Assembly (NCBI GenBank): GCA_023229985.1
Contig: JALNYF010000001.1
Location: 1 to 64,000 of the forward strand
Direction: 5' to 3'
Origin: Bacteroidales bacterium
GTDB taxonomy: Bacteria > Bacteroidota > Bacteroidia > Bacteroidales > WCHB1-69
DNA: 64,000 bases
The position numbers and the translations under genes were made by a program. A model generated the notes under the pieces. The model saw only the letters and a list, made by a program, of their open reading frames with translations. It searched no databases and was not told where the DNA came from. The stretch's first letter is position 1. Each line of letters begins with the position of its first letter. Shown here one piece after another: positions 27,962 through 36,719 of the stretch.

Positions 27962-28639
27962 ATGAAAAAGTTGGTTGTTTTGTCGGGCGCCGGTGTGAGT
28001 GCAGAAAGCGGAATTAAAACTTTTCGGGATAGCGACGGATTATGGGAAAATTACAACGTTGAAGAAGTCGCTTCGATTGATGGCTGGTACCGAAATCCGG
28101 AATTAATGGTGCAGTTTTACAACGAACGGCGCAGACAGTTGGCAACAACAGAACCGAATGAAGCTCATCAAATAATAGGCGAATTAGAACAATATTATGA
28201 AGTCGTTGTAGTGACGCAAAATGTTGATAATCTGCACGAAAGAGCCGGCTCATCACACGTTATTCATCTCCATGGCGAGCTGACGAAAGTGTGTAGTGAA
28301 AATGGGAAAAAATGTGTCGAAGAGATCGGCTATCGCGATTTGCGCTATGGCGAAAAGGCCGCTGACGGTCACTTTTTGCGACCTTTTATCGTTTGGTTTG
28401 GGGAAGATGTTCCCCTGCTTTCGCGCGCTGCCAAGGAGATTGAATCCGCCGACATTCTAATCATCATTGGTACTTCACTGAATGTCTATCCCGCTGCTTC
28501 GCTCATTTACAGTGCTCCCGTACATTGCTCCATTTATTTGGTGGATCCGAATGAAGTACAACCCGTTGCACGTCAGGTAGAGTTTATCAAAGAACCCGCT
28601 ACTGTAGGAATGAGAATACTAAAAGATAAGTTAACTTAA
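27962..28639 (+). CDS. cobB: Sir2-family NAD-dependent protein deacylase (CobB class III)
   Basis: The ~225-residue cytosolic enzyme has the NAD-binding GAGVSAESGI, FRDSDGLW, TQNVDNLHERAG, catalytic His in VIHLHGEL and GTSLNVYPAASL. The FYNERRRQL helix contains the Tyr-x2-Arg pair that in SIRT5 and CobB binds succinyl- or malonyl-lysine, so desuccinylase activity is likely. Of the four zinc-ligand cysteines expected, only one spaced pair (VCSENGKKC) is present; the second pair is absent. The ATG at 27962 is preferred to the in-frame TTG at 27956. The next gene overlaps its stop codon by one base. Confidence 0.93.
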   Translation: MKKLVVLSGAGVSAESGIKTFRDSDGLWENYNVEEVASIDGWYRNPELMVQFYNERRRQLATTEPNEAHQIIGELEQYYEVVVVTQNVDNLHERAGSSHVIHLHGELTKVCSENGKKCVEEIGYRDLRYGEKAADGHFLRPFIVWFGEDVPLLSRAAKEIESADILIIIGTSLNVYPAASLIYSAPVHCSIYLVDPNEVQPVARQVEFIKEPATVGMRILKDKLT

Positions 28640-29400
28640 TGAAAATAACGATGTTAGGAACCGGAACCTCGCAAGGTGTTCCGATAATTGGCTGCCAATG
28701 CCCCACTTGCATGTCTGTTGACCCGCGCGATAAACGTCTGCGTACCTCCGCCTTGGTCGAAATTGATGGAACTCATATCTTGATAGATGCCGGTCCCGAT
28801 TTGCGACAACAACTCCTCCGATGTCATACCTCTCAGTTGGATGCGGTTTTGTTCACCCATGAACATAAAGATCATACCGCAGGTTTGGACGACGTGCGCC
28901 CGATTAACTTTTTAATGCACTGTACATTAAATATTTACGGACTGCAGCGCGTCATGAATGTCATCAAACGCGATTACGATTATGCTTTTAAAACCTGCAA
29001 ATACCCGGGCGTTCCTGAACTAAAAATCAATACCATTACTACCGAGCCCTTTTTTATTAATCAAATAGAAATAATCCCCATTTCGGTTAAACATTTAACC
29101 CTTCCCATCTTGGGCTATAGGATCGAAAATTTCGCATACGTCACTGACGCAAGTTTTATTACTGAAAAAGAAAAACAGAAATTGATGGGATTAGATGTGT
29201 TAATAATCAATGCGTTGCGTGTAAAAGAACACTATTCTCATTTTAACTTGGCACAGGCGTTGGCAGTGATTGAAGAGGTGAAACCCAAAGCTGCCTACCT
29301 CACCCATATCAGTGACCAATTGGGGAAACACAGCGAAGTAGCTCCCACGCTCCCGGAAAACGTTTTCTTGGGAATAGACGGCTTAACCATTACCCTTTAA
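28639..29400 (+). CDS. MBL-fold metallo-hydrolase (PhnP-like)
   Basis: The 253-residue protein opens with GTGTSQGVPIIGCQCPTC, the start typical of PhnP/lipoate-type MBL phosphodiesterases, and has the metal-binding HEHKDHTAGLDD near 74, LIDAGPDLR and YVTDASFI. The C-terminal THISDQLGKH supplies further metal ligands. Family members hydrolyse cyclic or diester phosphates; the substrate here is unknown. Its ATG overlaps the sirtuin stop (TAATG), indicating translational coupling. Confidence 0.85.
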   Translation: MKITMLGTGTSQGVPIIGCQCPTCMSVDPRDKRLRTSALVEIDGTHILIDAGPDLRQQLLRCHTSQLDAVLFTHEHKDHTAGLDDVRPINFLMHCTLNIYGLQRVMNVIKRDYDYAFKTCKYPGVPELKINTITTEPFFINQIEIIPISVKHLTLPILGYRIENFAYVTDASFITEKEKQKLMGLDVLIINALRVKEHYSHFNLAQALAVIEEVKPKAAYLTHISDQLGKHSEVAPTLPENVFLGIDGLTITL

Positions 29401-29411
29401 AAATATTATTC

Positions 29412-30563
29412 ATGAAGCAATACGAATTATACCCGTCACCTTGTTATGTGATGTTTGAAGAATCCTTGGAAGCCAATCTGCAACTGTTGGATTTGGTGCA
29501 GCAAAGTGCCGGCGTTTCCATTATTTGTGCGCTGAAAGGTTTCTCTTTTTGGCACTCTTTCCCCTTAATTAAACACTATTTGCGAGGCGCAACAGCAAGT
29601 TCCTTGAACGAGGCGCGCCTGATTTCGGAAGAGATGGGCTGCGATGCCCATACCTACGCCCCGATTTATATTGACGAAGAGTGGGAGGATATCATGCTGT
29701 ATAGCAGCCATATAACCTTTAACTCGATGAGTCAATGGCAACGCTTTCACGAAAGTGTCAAAAAATTCCCTAAGAAAATTAGCCTCGGTTTGCGCGTGAA
29801 TCCGCAATATTCGGAAATAAAAACCGACCTTTATAATCCGGCTATCGCGGGTTCCAGATTGGGAATCATAGCCGACAATATGCCCGAACATCTTCCGGAA
29901 GATATTGAAGGTCTGCACTTTCACGCACTTTGCGAAAACGACAGCCACGCACTTGAAAATTGTCTGAAGTCGTTCGAAACCCGTTTTGGACATCTTATCA
30001 AAGAGTGCAAGTGGGTAAACATGGGCGGCGGTCATTGGATTACTGAAAAAAATTATGATATTCCGCATTTAATAGAAATTTTAAAAGATTTTAAAAATCG
30101 CTACCCAAATTTGGAAGAGGTGATTTTGGAACCCGGGGAGGCAGTGGGCTGGCAAACCGGAGTATTGGTTTCTACTGTGGAGGATATTGTTGAAAATCAG
30201 GGTGTTAAAATTGCCATGTTAAACATTTCGTTTTCGTGTCATTTGCCCGATTGCTTGGAAATGCCCTACAAACCTACTGTTCTGGGGGCAAGTGAACCTG
30301 ATGCCAACAGCAAATTTGTCTATCGGCTGGGGGGCTGTTCCTGTTTAGCCGGCGACAATATCGGTATGGGTGACTTCGCCTTTTCGGAGCCCCTGGAAAT
30401 CGGCGACCGCATTGTCTTTGACGATATGATTCATTATACCATGGTAAAAACCACTTTCTTCAATGGCGTTCGTCACCCCGCCATCGGCGTAGTCAAACAT
30501 GACGGTGAGTTTATTTTGCTCTCGCAACCCGACTACGAAGCGTACAAAGCCAAGTTGAGTTAG
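29412..30563 (+). CDS. nspC: Carboxynorspermidine decarboxylase
   Basis: The 383-residue PLP enzyme has the fold-III alanine-racemase-like barrel with the PLP lysine in CALKGFSFW (Lys42), the glycine-rich NMGGGHWI, EPGEAVGW and the C-terminal LGGCSCLAGD with the active-site Cys. It decarboxylates carboxy(nor)spermidine to (nor)spermidine in the aspartate-semialdehyde polyamine route of many Bacteroidota. The partner carboxynorspermidine dehydrogenase is not in the window. It lies 11 bases after the MBL gene. Confidence 0.92.
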   Translation: MKQYELYPSPCYVMFEESLEANLQLLDLVQQSAGVSIICALKGFSFWHSFPLIKHYLRGATASSLNEARLISEEMGCDAHTYAPIYIDEEWEDIMLYSSHITFNSMSQWQRFHESVKKFPKKISLGLRVNPQYSEIKTDLYNPAIAGSRLGIIADNMPEHLPEDIEGLHFHALCENDSHALENCLKSFETRFGHLIKECKWVNMGGGHWITEKNYDIPHLIEILKDFKNRYPNLEEVILEPGEAVGWQTGVLVSTVEDIVENQGVKIAMLNISFSCHLPDCLEMPYKPTVLGASEPDANSKFVYRLGGCSCLAGDNIGMGDFAFSEPLEIGDRIVFDDMIHYTMVKTTFFNGVRHPAIGVVKHDGEFILLSQPDYEAYKAKLS

Positions 30564-30665
30564 TGGCAAACTCAATAGAAAAAAATTGCAGAAAACAAAT
30601 AAAATGTTCCAACTGTTTTTGATGATAATTATTCTCTGATTTTTTCATAGTAACAAAAAAATCAC

Positions 30666-30673
30666 TATCTTTG
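30666..30673 (+). promoter_or_regulatory. -7 promoter element (TATCTTTG) for the P5C dehydrogenase gene
   Basis: An exact TAnnTTTG match followed by CACGC lies 78 bases before the ATG at 30751. The remaining ~100 bases after nspC hold no terminator-like hairpin. Confidence 0.6.
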
Positions 30674-30750
30674 CACGCAAATTTTTCACAAAATAAACGA
30701 TGTAGATAAGAATCTAAAACATTTATAAACATTAAATTAATCAATTTATC

Positions 30751-32376
30751 ATGAACAACTCAAATTTCATTTTCAGAGAACCCAAGAATGAACCGATTTA
30801 CGCTTATGCACCCGGGTCACCGGAACGCAAGCTATTACAAGAAGAATTGGAACGTCAGTATAATCAGACGATTGAGATTCCGATTATCATTGGAGGCAAA
30901 GAAGTAAAAACCGGAAATATGGGCAAAGTAACCATGCCTACAGAACATGGACATGTTTTGGCTACTTACCATAAAGTTGGCGAAAAAGAGGTGAAAATGG
31001 CAATAGAAGCCGCCATGTCTGCAAAAAAACAATGGGAAAATATGCCATGGATTGAACGTTGCTCCCTGATGATGCGCGTTGCCGAACTCCTTTCGAAGAA
31101 ATATCGCAATTTGTTGAATGCCGCTACGATGCTCGGACAAGGCAAAAATCCGTTCCAAGCTGAAATTGACTCTGCGTGTGAAGCTATTGACTTCTTGCGT
31201 TTTAACTCATATTTTGCCTCCAAAATTTATGCGGAACAACCTATTTCTGACAATAGCAATATCAACCGTATCGAATACAGACCGTTAGAAGGTTTTGTAT
31301 ATGCCATTACCCCGTTTAATTTTACGGCTATTGCTTGTAACTTAAATATTTCACCGGTATTAATGGGCAATGTTACCCTTTGGAAACCGGCAACCACTGC
31401 CATTTTATCCAATTATTATTTGATGAAAGTTTTCAAAGAAGCCGGCATTCCTGACGGCGTTATTAACTTCTTGCCGGGCAGCGGCTCCGTCATCAGTGAC
31501 GTTGTTTTTGCTTCTCCCGACTTTGCCGGCGTGCATTTTACCGGAAGTACTTCTACTTTCAACGCCTTCTGGCAAGCCATCGGCAAAAATATCAACAGTT
31601 ACAAAACTTATCCAAAAATCGTGGGCGAAACCGGCGGTAAAGATTTCATCTTTGCACATAAAAGTGCCGATTACAAACAGTTGGCAGTAGCGATCCTCCG
31701 TGGTGCTTTTGAGTATCAAGGACAAAAATGCTCCGCCGCTTCCCGCGCTTATGTTCCCAAATCATTATGGAATGATACATTTGCCTATATCAAAGAGATG
31801 ATGCAAACCGTTAAAATGGGCGATGTTCGCACATTCTCCAACTTTATTAACGCTGTTATTGACGAAAAATCTTTCGACAATATTGCCGGCTACTTGGAAA
31901 GAGCCAAAAAATCCCCGGATGCTGAAATCGTCATGGGCGGAAATTGCGATAAATCGGTTGGCTACTTCGTTGAACCTACCATTATCATAGCCAAAGCTCC
32001 CAAATACGAATCTATCGCTGAAGAAATCTTCGGACCCGTGATCACGGTTTATGTTTACGAAGATGACAAATACACCGAAACATTGCACTTATGCGACGAA
32101 ACTTCACCCTACGCATTAACCGGTTCTATCTTAGGGACAGACCGTTACGCTTTGAATGAAGCTTTCGATATTTTAAGATATGCCGCCGGTAATTTCTATA
32201 TCAATGATAAACCAACCGGTGCAGTAGTCGGCAACCAACCTTTCGGTGGCGCACGTGCTTCCGGTACCAACGACAAAGCCGGCAGCTCCTTGAACCTCTA
32301 CCGCTGGATCAGCCCACGAGTTATCAAAGAAACACTGCTTGCTCCCACTGAATACGGTTATCCGTTTTTAGGATAA
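30751..32376 (+). CDS. pruA: L-glutamate gamma-semialdehyde (P5C) dehydrogenase
   Basis: The 541-residue aldehyde dehydrogenase oxidises glutamate-5-semialdehyde to glutamate with NAD+, the second step of proline catabolism. Visible motifs are AITPFNFTAIACNL, TLWKPATTAIL, the nucleotide-binding FTGSTSTFNAFW, catalytic Glu in VGETGGKDFIF and catalytic Cys in YQGQKCSAASRAY. The C terminus PFGGARASGTNDKAG is typical. Length fits the single-function P5CDH family. It is monocistronic, with its own promoter element and terminator; no proline dehydrogenase is adjacent. Confidence 0.95.
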   Translation: MNNSNFIFREPKNEPIYAYAPGSPERKLLQEELERQYNQTIEIPIIIGGKEVKTGNMGKVTMPTEHGHVLATYHKVGEKEVKMAIEAAMSAKKQWENMPWIERCSLMMRVAELLSKKYRNLLNAATMLGQGKNPFQAEIDSACEAIDFLRFNSYFASKIYAEQPISDNSNINRIEYRPLEGFVYAITPFNFTAIACNLNISPVLMGNVTLWKPATTAILSNYYLMKVFKEAGIPDGVINFLPGSGSVISDVVFASPDFAGVHFTGSTSTFNAFWQAIGKNINSYKTYPKIVGETGGKDFIFAHKSADYKQLAVAILRGAFEYQGQKCSAASRAYVPKSLWNDTFAYIKEMMQTVKMGDVRTFSNFINAVIDEKSFDNIAGYLERAKKSPDAEIVMGGNCDKSVGYFVEPTIIIAKAPKYESIAEEIFGPVITVYVYEDDKYTETLHLCDETSPYALTGSILGTDRYALNEAFDILRYAAGNFYINDKPTGAVVGNQPFGGARASGTNDKAGSSLNLYRWISPRVIKETLLAPTEYGYPFLG

Positions 32377-32395
32377 TATTGCACTTTTAACAAAC

Positions 32396-32432
32396 AAAAG
32401 TCGAGTAGTAGCAAACTGCTCGACTTTTTTTT
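32396..32432 (+). terminator. Rho-independent terminator after pruA
   Basis: AAAAGTCGAGTAG (32396-32408) pairs with CTGCTCGACTTTT (32416-32428) with one G-T wobble and a 7-base loop, followed by a T run to 32432. Confidence 0.92.
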
Positions 32433-32554
32433 GTTAAATAATATAATGAATGATTGTTATTAATTTTTAATCGCCTATTAATGAAATGAATAGAAATTAT
32501 TTAAAAATCTTTATAAAAAACGGCAGATAGTATCTGTGGAATAAAAAAAAATCT

Positions 32555-32562
32555 TATTTTTG
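32555..32562 (+). promoter_or_regulatory. -7 promoter element (TATTTTTG) for the LTD-domain T9SS gene
   Basis: TATTTTTG followed by CCAC lies 99 bases before the ATG at 32662. A 22-codon frame begins ~10 bases after it. Confidence 0.5.
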
Positions 32563-32571
32563 CCACTTCAA

Positions 32572-32640
32572 ATGATGATAATTAAGACGTTCTTCAAACA
32601 CTTCCAACACAAGAAAAGCGAGATGCAGTTTGATTCTTAG
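32572..32640 (+). CDS. Possible 22-residue leader peptide (upstream ORF)
   Basis: ATGATGATA opens a short frame ending in TAG at 32638-32640, 21 bases before the T9SS gene start. The peptide would be basic, with His and Lys clusters (FKHFQHKKSEM). It starts a few bases after the expected transcription start. It may be chance; there is no ribosome-binding sequence and no homology can be judged. Confidence 0.25.
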   Translation: MMIIKTFFKHFQHKKSEMQFDS

Positions 32641-32661
32641 CAAATAATAAAGTATTGGAGT

Positions 32662-35151
32662 ATGAAAAAGTGTGTGTTTGTACTATTTCTATTGGTAACG
32701 ATAAATGGATTTTCGCAACACAATCCGCCCGGTCAGCCGCATCGTTCTTTGTCGGCAACGACCTCAGGCACTATTAACACCGATTGTATGGGGCAGGGTT
32801 GCTTTTACGATGGACCTACTATTCTTATCAATGAGGTGATGTTGTCACCGTCAACGGGTGATGGTTCGATTTATGACAGTGACAATACCCGCAGGGGCGA
32901 ATGGATAGAGTTGTACAATCCGCATAAGTGTGAGTCGGCAGATATATCTTGCTATTTTTTAGGGAATAATGCACCGGAAGGCTCCAATTATGGGGGTGGT
33001 TTTTCAATTCCGCCGGGGACGGTTGTTCCGCCGCAAGGTTTTGCACTTGTGCGGGGGATGAACGCACCTGCCGTACCCGCCAATTTGTTGGTGCAAAATG
33101 GTGGAAATGTAGTGGAAATCATAGTAAATGGCAGGTTGTGCATGGAAGGAAACACCCGATTGTGGTTCCCTAACGCCGGCGGCTGGTTTGCCTTCTACGA
33201 TGCCAATGGAGTTCCGCAAGATGCTATTTCCTGGGCAAGCCAGAGTAACTCATGTATGTCGTGTTCCCCTTGTACTCCAATCAATTCCGATTGCGGTTAT
33301 AGCGGTGTTTTAGCCGCTTACAACAGTATTCCGGCTGCACGTAAAAATATAATTAGCAGCTCTGTCCCAACATCAAATCGCACTTTTAGCCGAATTCCAG
33401 ACGGTGGTGCATGGTCATACAATTCGCCTACTATTGCAACGTATGCCGATTGCAATTCCAACTGCGTGGATCCACCCGTCATCACTTGCAACGGCACAGC
33501 TACCGTAACTGTAACCGGCGGCGTTCCCCCATACTCTTATCAATGGAATGATGCCATGTTCCAAACCACGCCAACTGCCCTGGGCTTGTGCGAAGGTACC
33601 TATTCTGTTACCGTGACCGACGCCATGATGGATACCGTGACCGCAACGTACACCGTCACCAATTTCGTGCCCACCGTTTCGCACCCCAGTTCCATCTACT
33701 GCATGAGCGATTCTTTTGCCGTGGTTCAGGGCGGAACCCCATTAGGCGGCATTTATGAATGTGAATACCTGGAAGACAGCGTCATCTTTTTTGACGATAA
33801 CATCGCCCATTATGACCTTACTTATACCTATACCGATACCAACGGTTGCAGTGCTTCCGCCCCTTTTACTATAACTGTTAATCCCGTTTATCATACCGTA
33901 ATTTACGACACCATCTGCCAATATGACGGCTATTATTTATACGGATTCACCATTTCATCGCAAGAAACCGAAATCCCTGGCGACTTTACAGAAATACAAT
34001 TAGCCCAAACCATCAACCATTGCGACAGTATCATTACGCTGCATTTAACCGTTCATCCCAGCGAAACCTTTGTCTTTGATGATTCAATCTGCCATAATCA
34101 AGCATTTAGCAACTACGGATTTAATTTCCCTGCCGATTCTTTACCTTTAGGAAATCAACAATTTACCCGTATTTTTCAAAATCAGTTTCAGTGCGATAGT
34201 ACCGTCATCTTAAACCTGACCGTTTTGCCGGTTTATGATTTGTATGAGGAAGTAAGTATTTGTAAAAATATGACATATCAACAAAACGGATTCAACATTT
34301 CTGCCGATACACTCGAAGTAGGCACCTACGAATGGCGACATCAAACAGTGACCGCTGTTGGCTGCGATAGCTCATTTACTCTCACTTTGCATATATTCCC
34401 CACTCATTTAGAGACTTATACCGACACCATCTGCCAAGGAGAAACTTACGATTTGCATGGCTTTCACCTGACTTCTAACGAAACCGGTTTCACCGGCGAC
34501 TTTGTTCATACGCAAAATCTGTCCAATATTTATGGCTGCGACAGCATTATTATTCTGAATCTGTTGATAACATCAAGTCCCGACGTGGATTTTCTTCCCT
34601 CGCCCGAGCGACTGATTCTGTCGGAAGGCGGGCTCGTCGATTTTATCAATTTGACCGATATTTCGCAAATCACCGCGGGCGAAATCTATTCTTGGCTTTG
34701 GGATTTCGGAGATGGAAATAGCGAAACGACAGACAATTATAATCTCCAACACACTTATGAATCATGGGGAGAATACTTGGTAACGCTGACCTTGACAACC
34801 TCTTTCGGCTGCTCAAAACAGATATCTCACTATGTGTTCGTGGAGGCTGACTTAGAATTTCCCAACATCATTACGCCCAATGGGGACAATTTTAATGACG
34901 TTTTTGCCGTTATTAATCTCAACCCTTCTACGCCCAATTTATTTTCAGTTTACGATCGGTGGGGAAAGAAGGTTTATGAAAAAGAAAATTATCAAACATA
35001 TATTAAAGATGACATTCTATACAACGCCGAACAGGGATTTAATGCTGAAAACTTATCCGATGGCGTTTATTACTATGTGTTTCATTATGAAGGATATACA
35101 AAAAATATCGAATATCAAAGCTCTTTAACGATACTACGCGATGTCAAATAA
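32662..35151 (+). CDS. T9SS type B cargo protein with lamin-tail domain
   Basis: The 829-residue protein has a signal peptide (ends GFSQ). A lamin-tail (LTD) domain spans ~50-200 (ILINEVMLSPSTGDG, RRGEWIELYNPHKC, AISWASQSNSC). A Cys-rich segment and an Ig/PKD-like unit (PPYSYQWNDA) follow. Four ~57-residue modules occupy about residues 410-640, each with an IC...GF...CDS pattern. A PKD domain carries WLWDFGDGNSETTD, and the type B sorting tail has IITPNGDNFNDVF and VYDRWGKKVYEK. Bacterial LTDs occur on surface and nuclease-associated proteins; no nuclease domain is seen here. Its 3' end overlaps the next gene by 11 bases. Confidence 0.9.
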   Translation: MKKCVFVLFLLVTINGFSQHNPPGQPHRSLSATTSGTINTDCMGQGCFYDGPTILINEVMLSPSTGDGSIYDSDNTRRGEWIELYNPHKCESADISCYFLGNNAPEGSNYGGGFSIPPGTVVPPQGFALVRGMNAPAVPANLLVQNGGNVVEIIVNGRLCMEGNTRLWFPNAGGWFAFYDANGVPQDAISWASQSNSCMSCSPCTPINSDCGYSGVLAAYNSIPAARKNIISSSVPTSNRTFSRIPDGGAWSYNSPTIATYADCNSNCVDPPVITCNGTATVTVTGGVPPYSYQWNDAMFQTTPTALGLCEGTYSVTVTDAMMDTVTATYTVTNFVPTVSHPSSIYCMSDSFAVVQGGTPLGGIYECEYLEDSVIFFDDNIAHYDLTYTYTDTNGCSASAPFTITVNPVYHTVIYDTICQYDGYYLYGFTISSQETEIPGDFTEIQLAQTINHCDSIITLHLTVHPSETFVFDDSICHNQAFSNYGFNFPADSLPLGNQQFTRIFQNQFQCDSTVILNLTVLPVYDLYEEVSICKNMTYQQNGFNISADTLEVGTYEWRHQTVTAVGCDSSFTLTLHIFPTHLETYTDTICQGETYDLHGFHLTSNETGFTGDFVHTQNLSNIYGCDSIIILNLLITSSPDVDFLPSPERLILSEGGLVDFINLTDISQITAGEIYSWLWDFGDGNSETTDNYNLQHTYESWGEYLVTLTLTTSFGCSKQISHYVFVEADLEFPNIITPNGDNFNDVFAVINLNPSTPNLFSVYDRWGKKVYEKENYQTYIKDDILYNAEQGFNAENLSDGVYYYVFHYEGYTKNIEYQSSLTILRDVK

Positions 35152-35920
35152 TGCGATTGAGATTTGTAACCTGACATTTGGTTACACACAAAAAGAAGTT
35201 TTTCAACAATTATCGCTTTCGTTTGCGGAAGGCGATTTTTGTGCGATGATTGGTCCTAATGGTTCGGGCAAGACCACGTTGCTCAAAGCCATCGCCGGCA
35301 TATTATCGCCCAAGGTTGAAAGTAATGTATTGATCTATAATAAATTAATTAAAAATTACTCTCGAAATGCGCTGGCGCAAAAGTTAGCTTTCGTGGCTCA
35401 GCGGCAAGAAGTGGTTTTCGATTTTTCGGTCTTTGATACGGTCATGATGGGGCGAAATCCATATCAAAAACGCTGGGATAGTGGCAGTAAGAATGATGAA
35501 GATATTGTAACCAATGTTTTGCAACAGACCCGTCTTTGGCATTTACGGGAGAGGATGTTGGCACATTTGAGCGGCGGCGAGATGCAGCGGGTGATGATTG
35601 CGCGCGCAATGGCACAGCAAACTCCCATTTTACTCTTAGATGAACCGCTAGCCAATTTGGATATCGCCCATAAATTTGAAATAATGGACATTTTGAAAGA
35701 GCTCAATCAAACCAATCATACCACTATTCTTATTATTTTACACGATTTTTCATTTGCCAAACAATATACTGACAAAACCTTGCTATTAAACGAAGGAAAA
35801 GTAGAACTATTCGCGGAAAGTTCCTCCGTGATTACCACTTCCCATATTCAGCAAGTCTTTAATCTTTCTACTGAATATCAAGTAGATGAATGGGGAAATA
35901 TTAGGCGAGAGGGAAGATAA
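35141..35920 (+). CDS. ABC transporter ATP-binding protein (iron/cobalamin type), without adjacent permease
   Basis: The 259-residue ATPase has Walker A GPNGSGKTTLL, Q-loop VAQRQEV, signature LSGGEMQRV, Walker B ILLLDEP and the switch His in ILHDFSFA. The short ~260-residue layout and FecE/BtuD-like signature suit iron-siderophore or vitamin B12 import. No permease or binding protein is nearby, so the partner must be elsewhere. It overlaps the T9SS gene by 11 bases in another frame, so it probably depends on that transcript; 30 bases separate its stop from the convergent udk stop. Confidence 0.88.
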   Translation: MSNNAIEICNLTFGYTQKEVFQQLSLSFAEGDFCAMIGPNGSGKTTLLKAIAGILSPKVESNVLIYNKLIKNYSRNALAQKLAFVAQRQEVVFDFSVFDTVMMGRNPYQKRWDSGSKNDEDIVTNVLQQTRLWHLRERMLAHLSGGEMQRVMIARAMAQQTPILLLDEPLANLDIAHKFEIMDILKELNQTNHTTILIILHDFSFAKQYTDKTLLLNEGKVELFAESSSVITTSHIQQVFNLSTEYQVDEWGNIRREGR

Positions 35921-35950
35921 TACAATGCGAACCTCTTATATTAAATAGCC

Positions 35951-36565
35951 TTATTTGACTTGAAGAGTTTGTCTGATTTTAGACGTGAGAATATCAATCC
36001 CTTTTTCATTATGACCGCCAATCGGAATAATAATGTCGGCTAAGCGTTTTGTGGGTTCGATAAAAGATTCGTGCATCGGTTTCACGAACATTTGATAGTG
36101 GCGGATTGATTTATCCAGGCCGCGACCTCTTTCGTGGACATCTCTTTTGATGATGCGTATCAGTCGTTCGTCTGCGCCGGTATCCACAAATACTTTTAAA
36201 TCAAGGATATCTGCTAATTGTGGGTCTGTAAAGATTAAGATTCCTTCCACGATGAGAACCTCGCTTGGGTAAATGGAAACGGTTTCTGCGCCGCGCCGAC
36301 AGGTCACGTATGAATAGGTTGGCATTTGTACGGTTTTTCCTGCTTTTAACGCCTCAATATGCTCCACCAACAATCCAAACTCAATTGCCGACGGGTGGTC
36401 AAAGTTAATTTTTTCCCGTTCTTCCTGGGTTAAGTCGCCCAAGTCTTTATAGTACGCATCTTGCGACAAAACACTAACTTTACCTCGCGGAATTGATCTA
36501 ATAATTTTATGAACTACCGATGTTTTGCCGGAACCTGACCCGCCGGCTATACCAATAACCAACAT
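35951..36565 (-). CDS. udk: Uridine kinase
   Basis: The 204-residue kinase phosphorylates uridine and cytidine in pyrimidine salvage. Visible are the P-loop GIAGGSGSGKTS (5-16), SQDAYYKDL, the INFDHPSAIEF substrate block, EGILIF and RDVHERGRGLD. Length is typical of the bacterial Udk family. It is a single gene on this strand. Confidence 0.95.
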   Translation of the reverse strand: MLVIGIAGGSGSGKTSVVHKIIRSIPRGKVSVLSQDAYYKDLGDLTQEEREKINFDHPSAIEFGLLVEHIEALKAGKTVQMPTYSYVTCRRGAETVSIYPSEVLIVEGILIFTDPQLADILDLKVFVDTGADERLIRIIKRDVHERGRGLDKSIRHYQMFVKPMHESFIEPTKRLADIIIPIGGHNEKGIDILTSKIRQTLQVK

Positions 36566-36685
36566 ATTTTTTTATTTTTTACAACGATTCTTTCAACAAA
36601 ATATTGCTTGATTTGATGCAAAACAAGCATGCAAAATTTTTTCAAGCAATAAAACAGAAATATCAGCGTTAAAAAACGATGTTCT

Positions 36686-36693
36686 TACTTTTG
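36686..36693 (+). promoter_or_regulatory. -7 promoter element (TACTTTTG) for the histidine kinase gene
   Basis: An exact TAnnTTTG match lies 27 bases before the ATG at 36720, in the divergent gap between udk and the kinase. Confidence 0.55.
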
Positions 36694-36719
36694 CAACGCA
36701 CTATCAATAAGAAATTTCA

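Noticed and set aside
29565..30068. 167-residue minus-strand open frame
   Set aside because: It is a shadow of nspC on the opposite strand.
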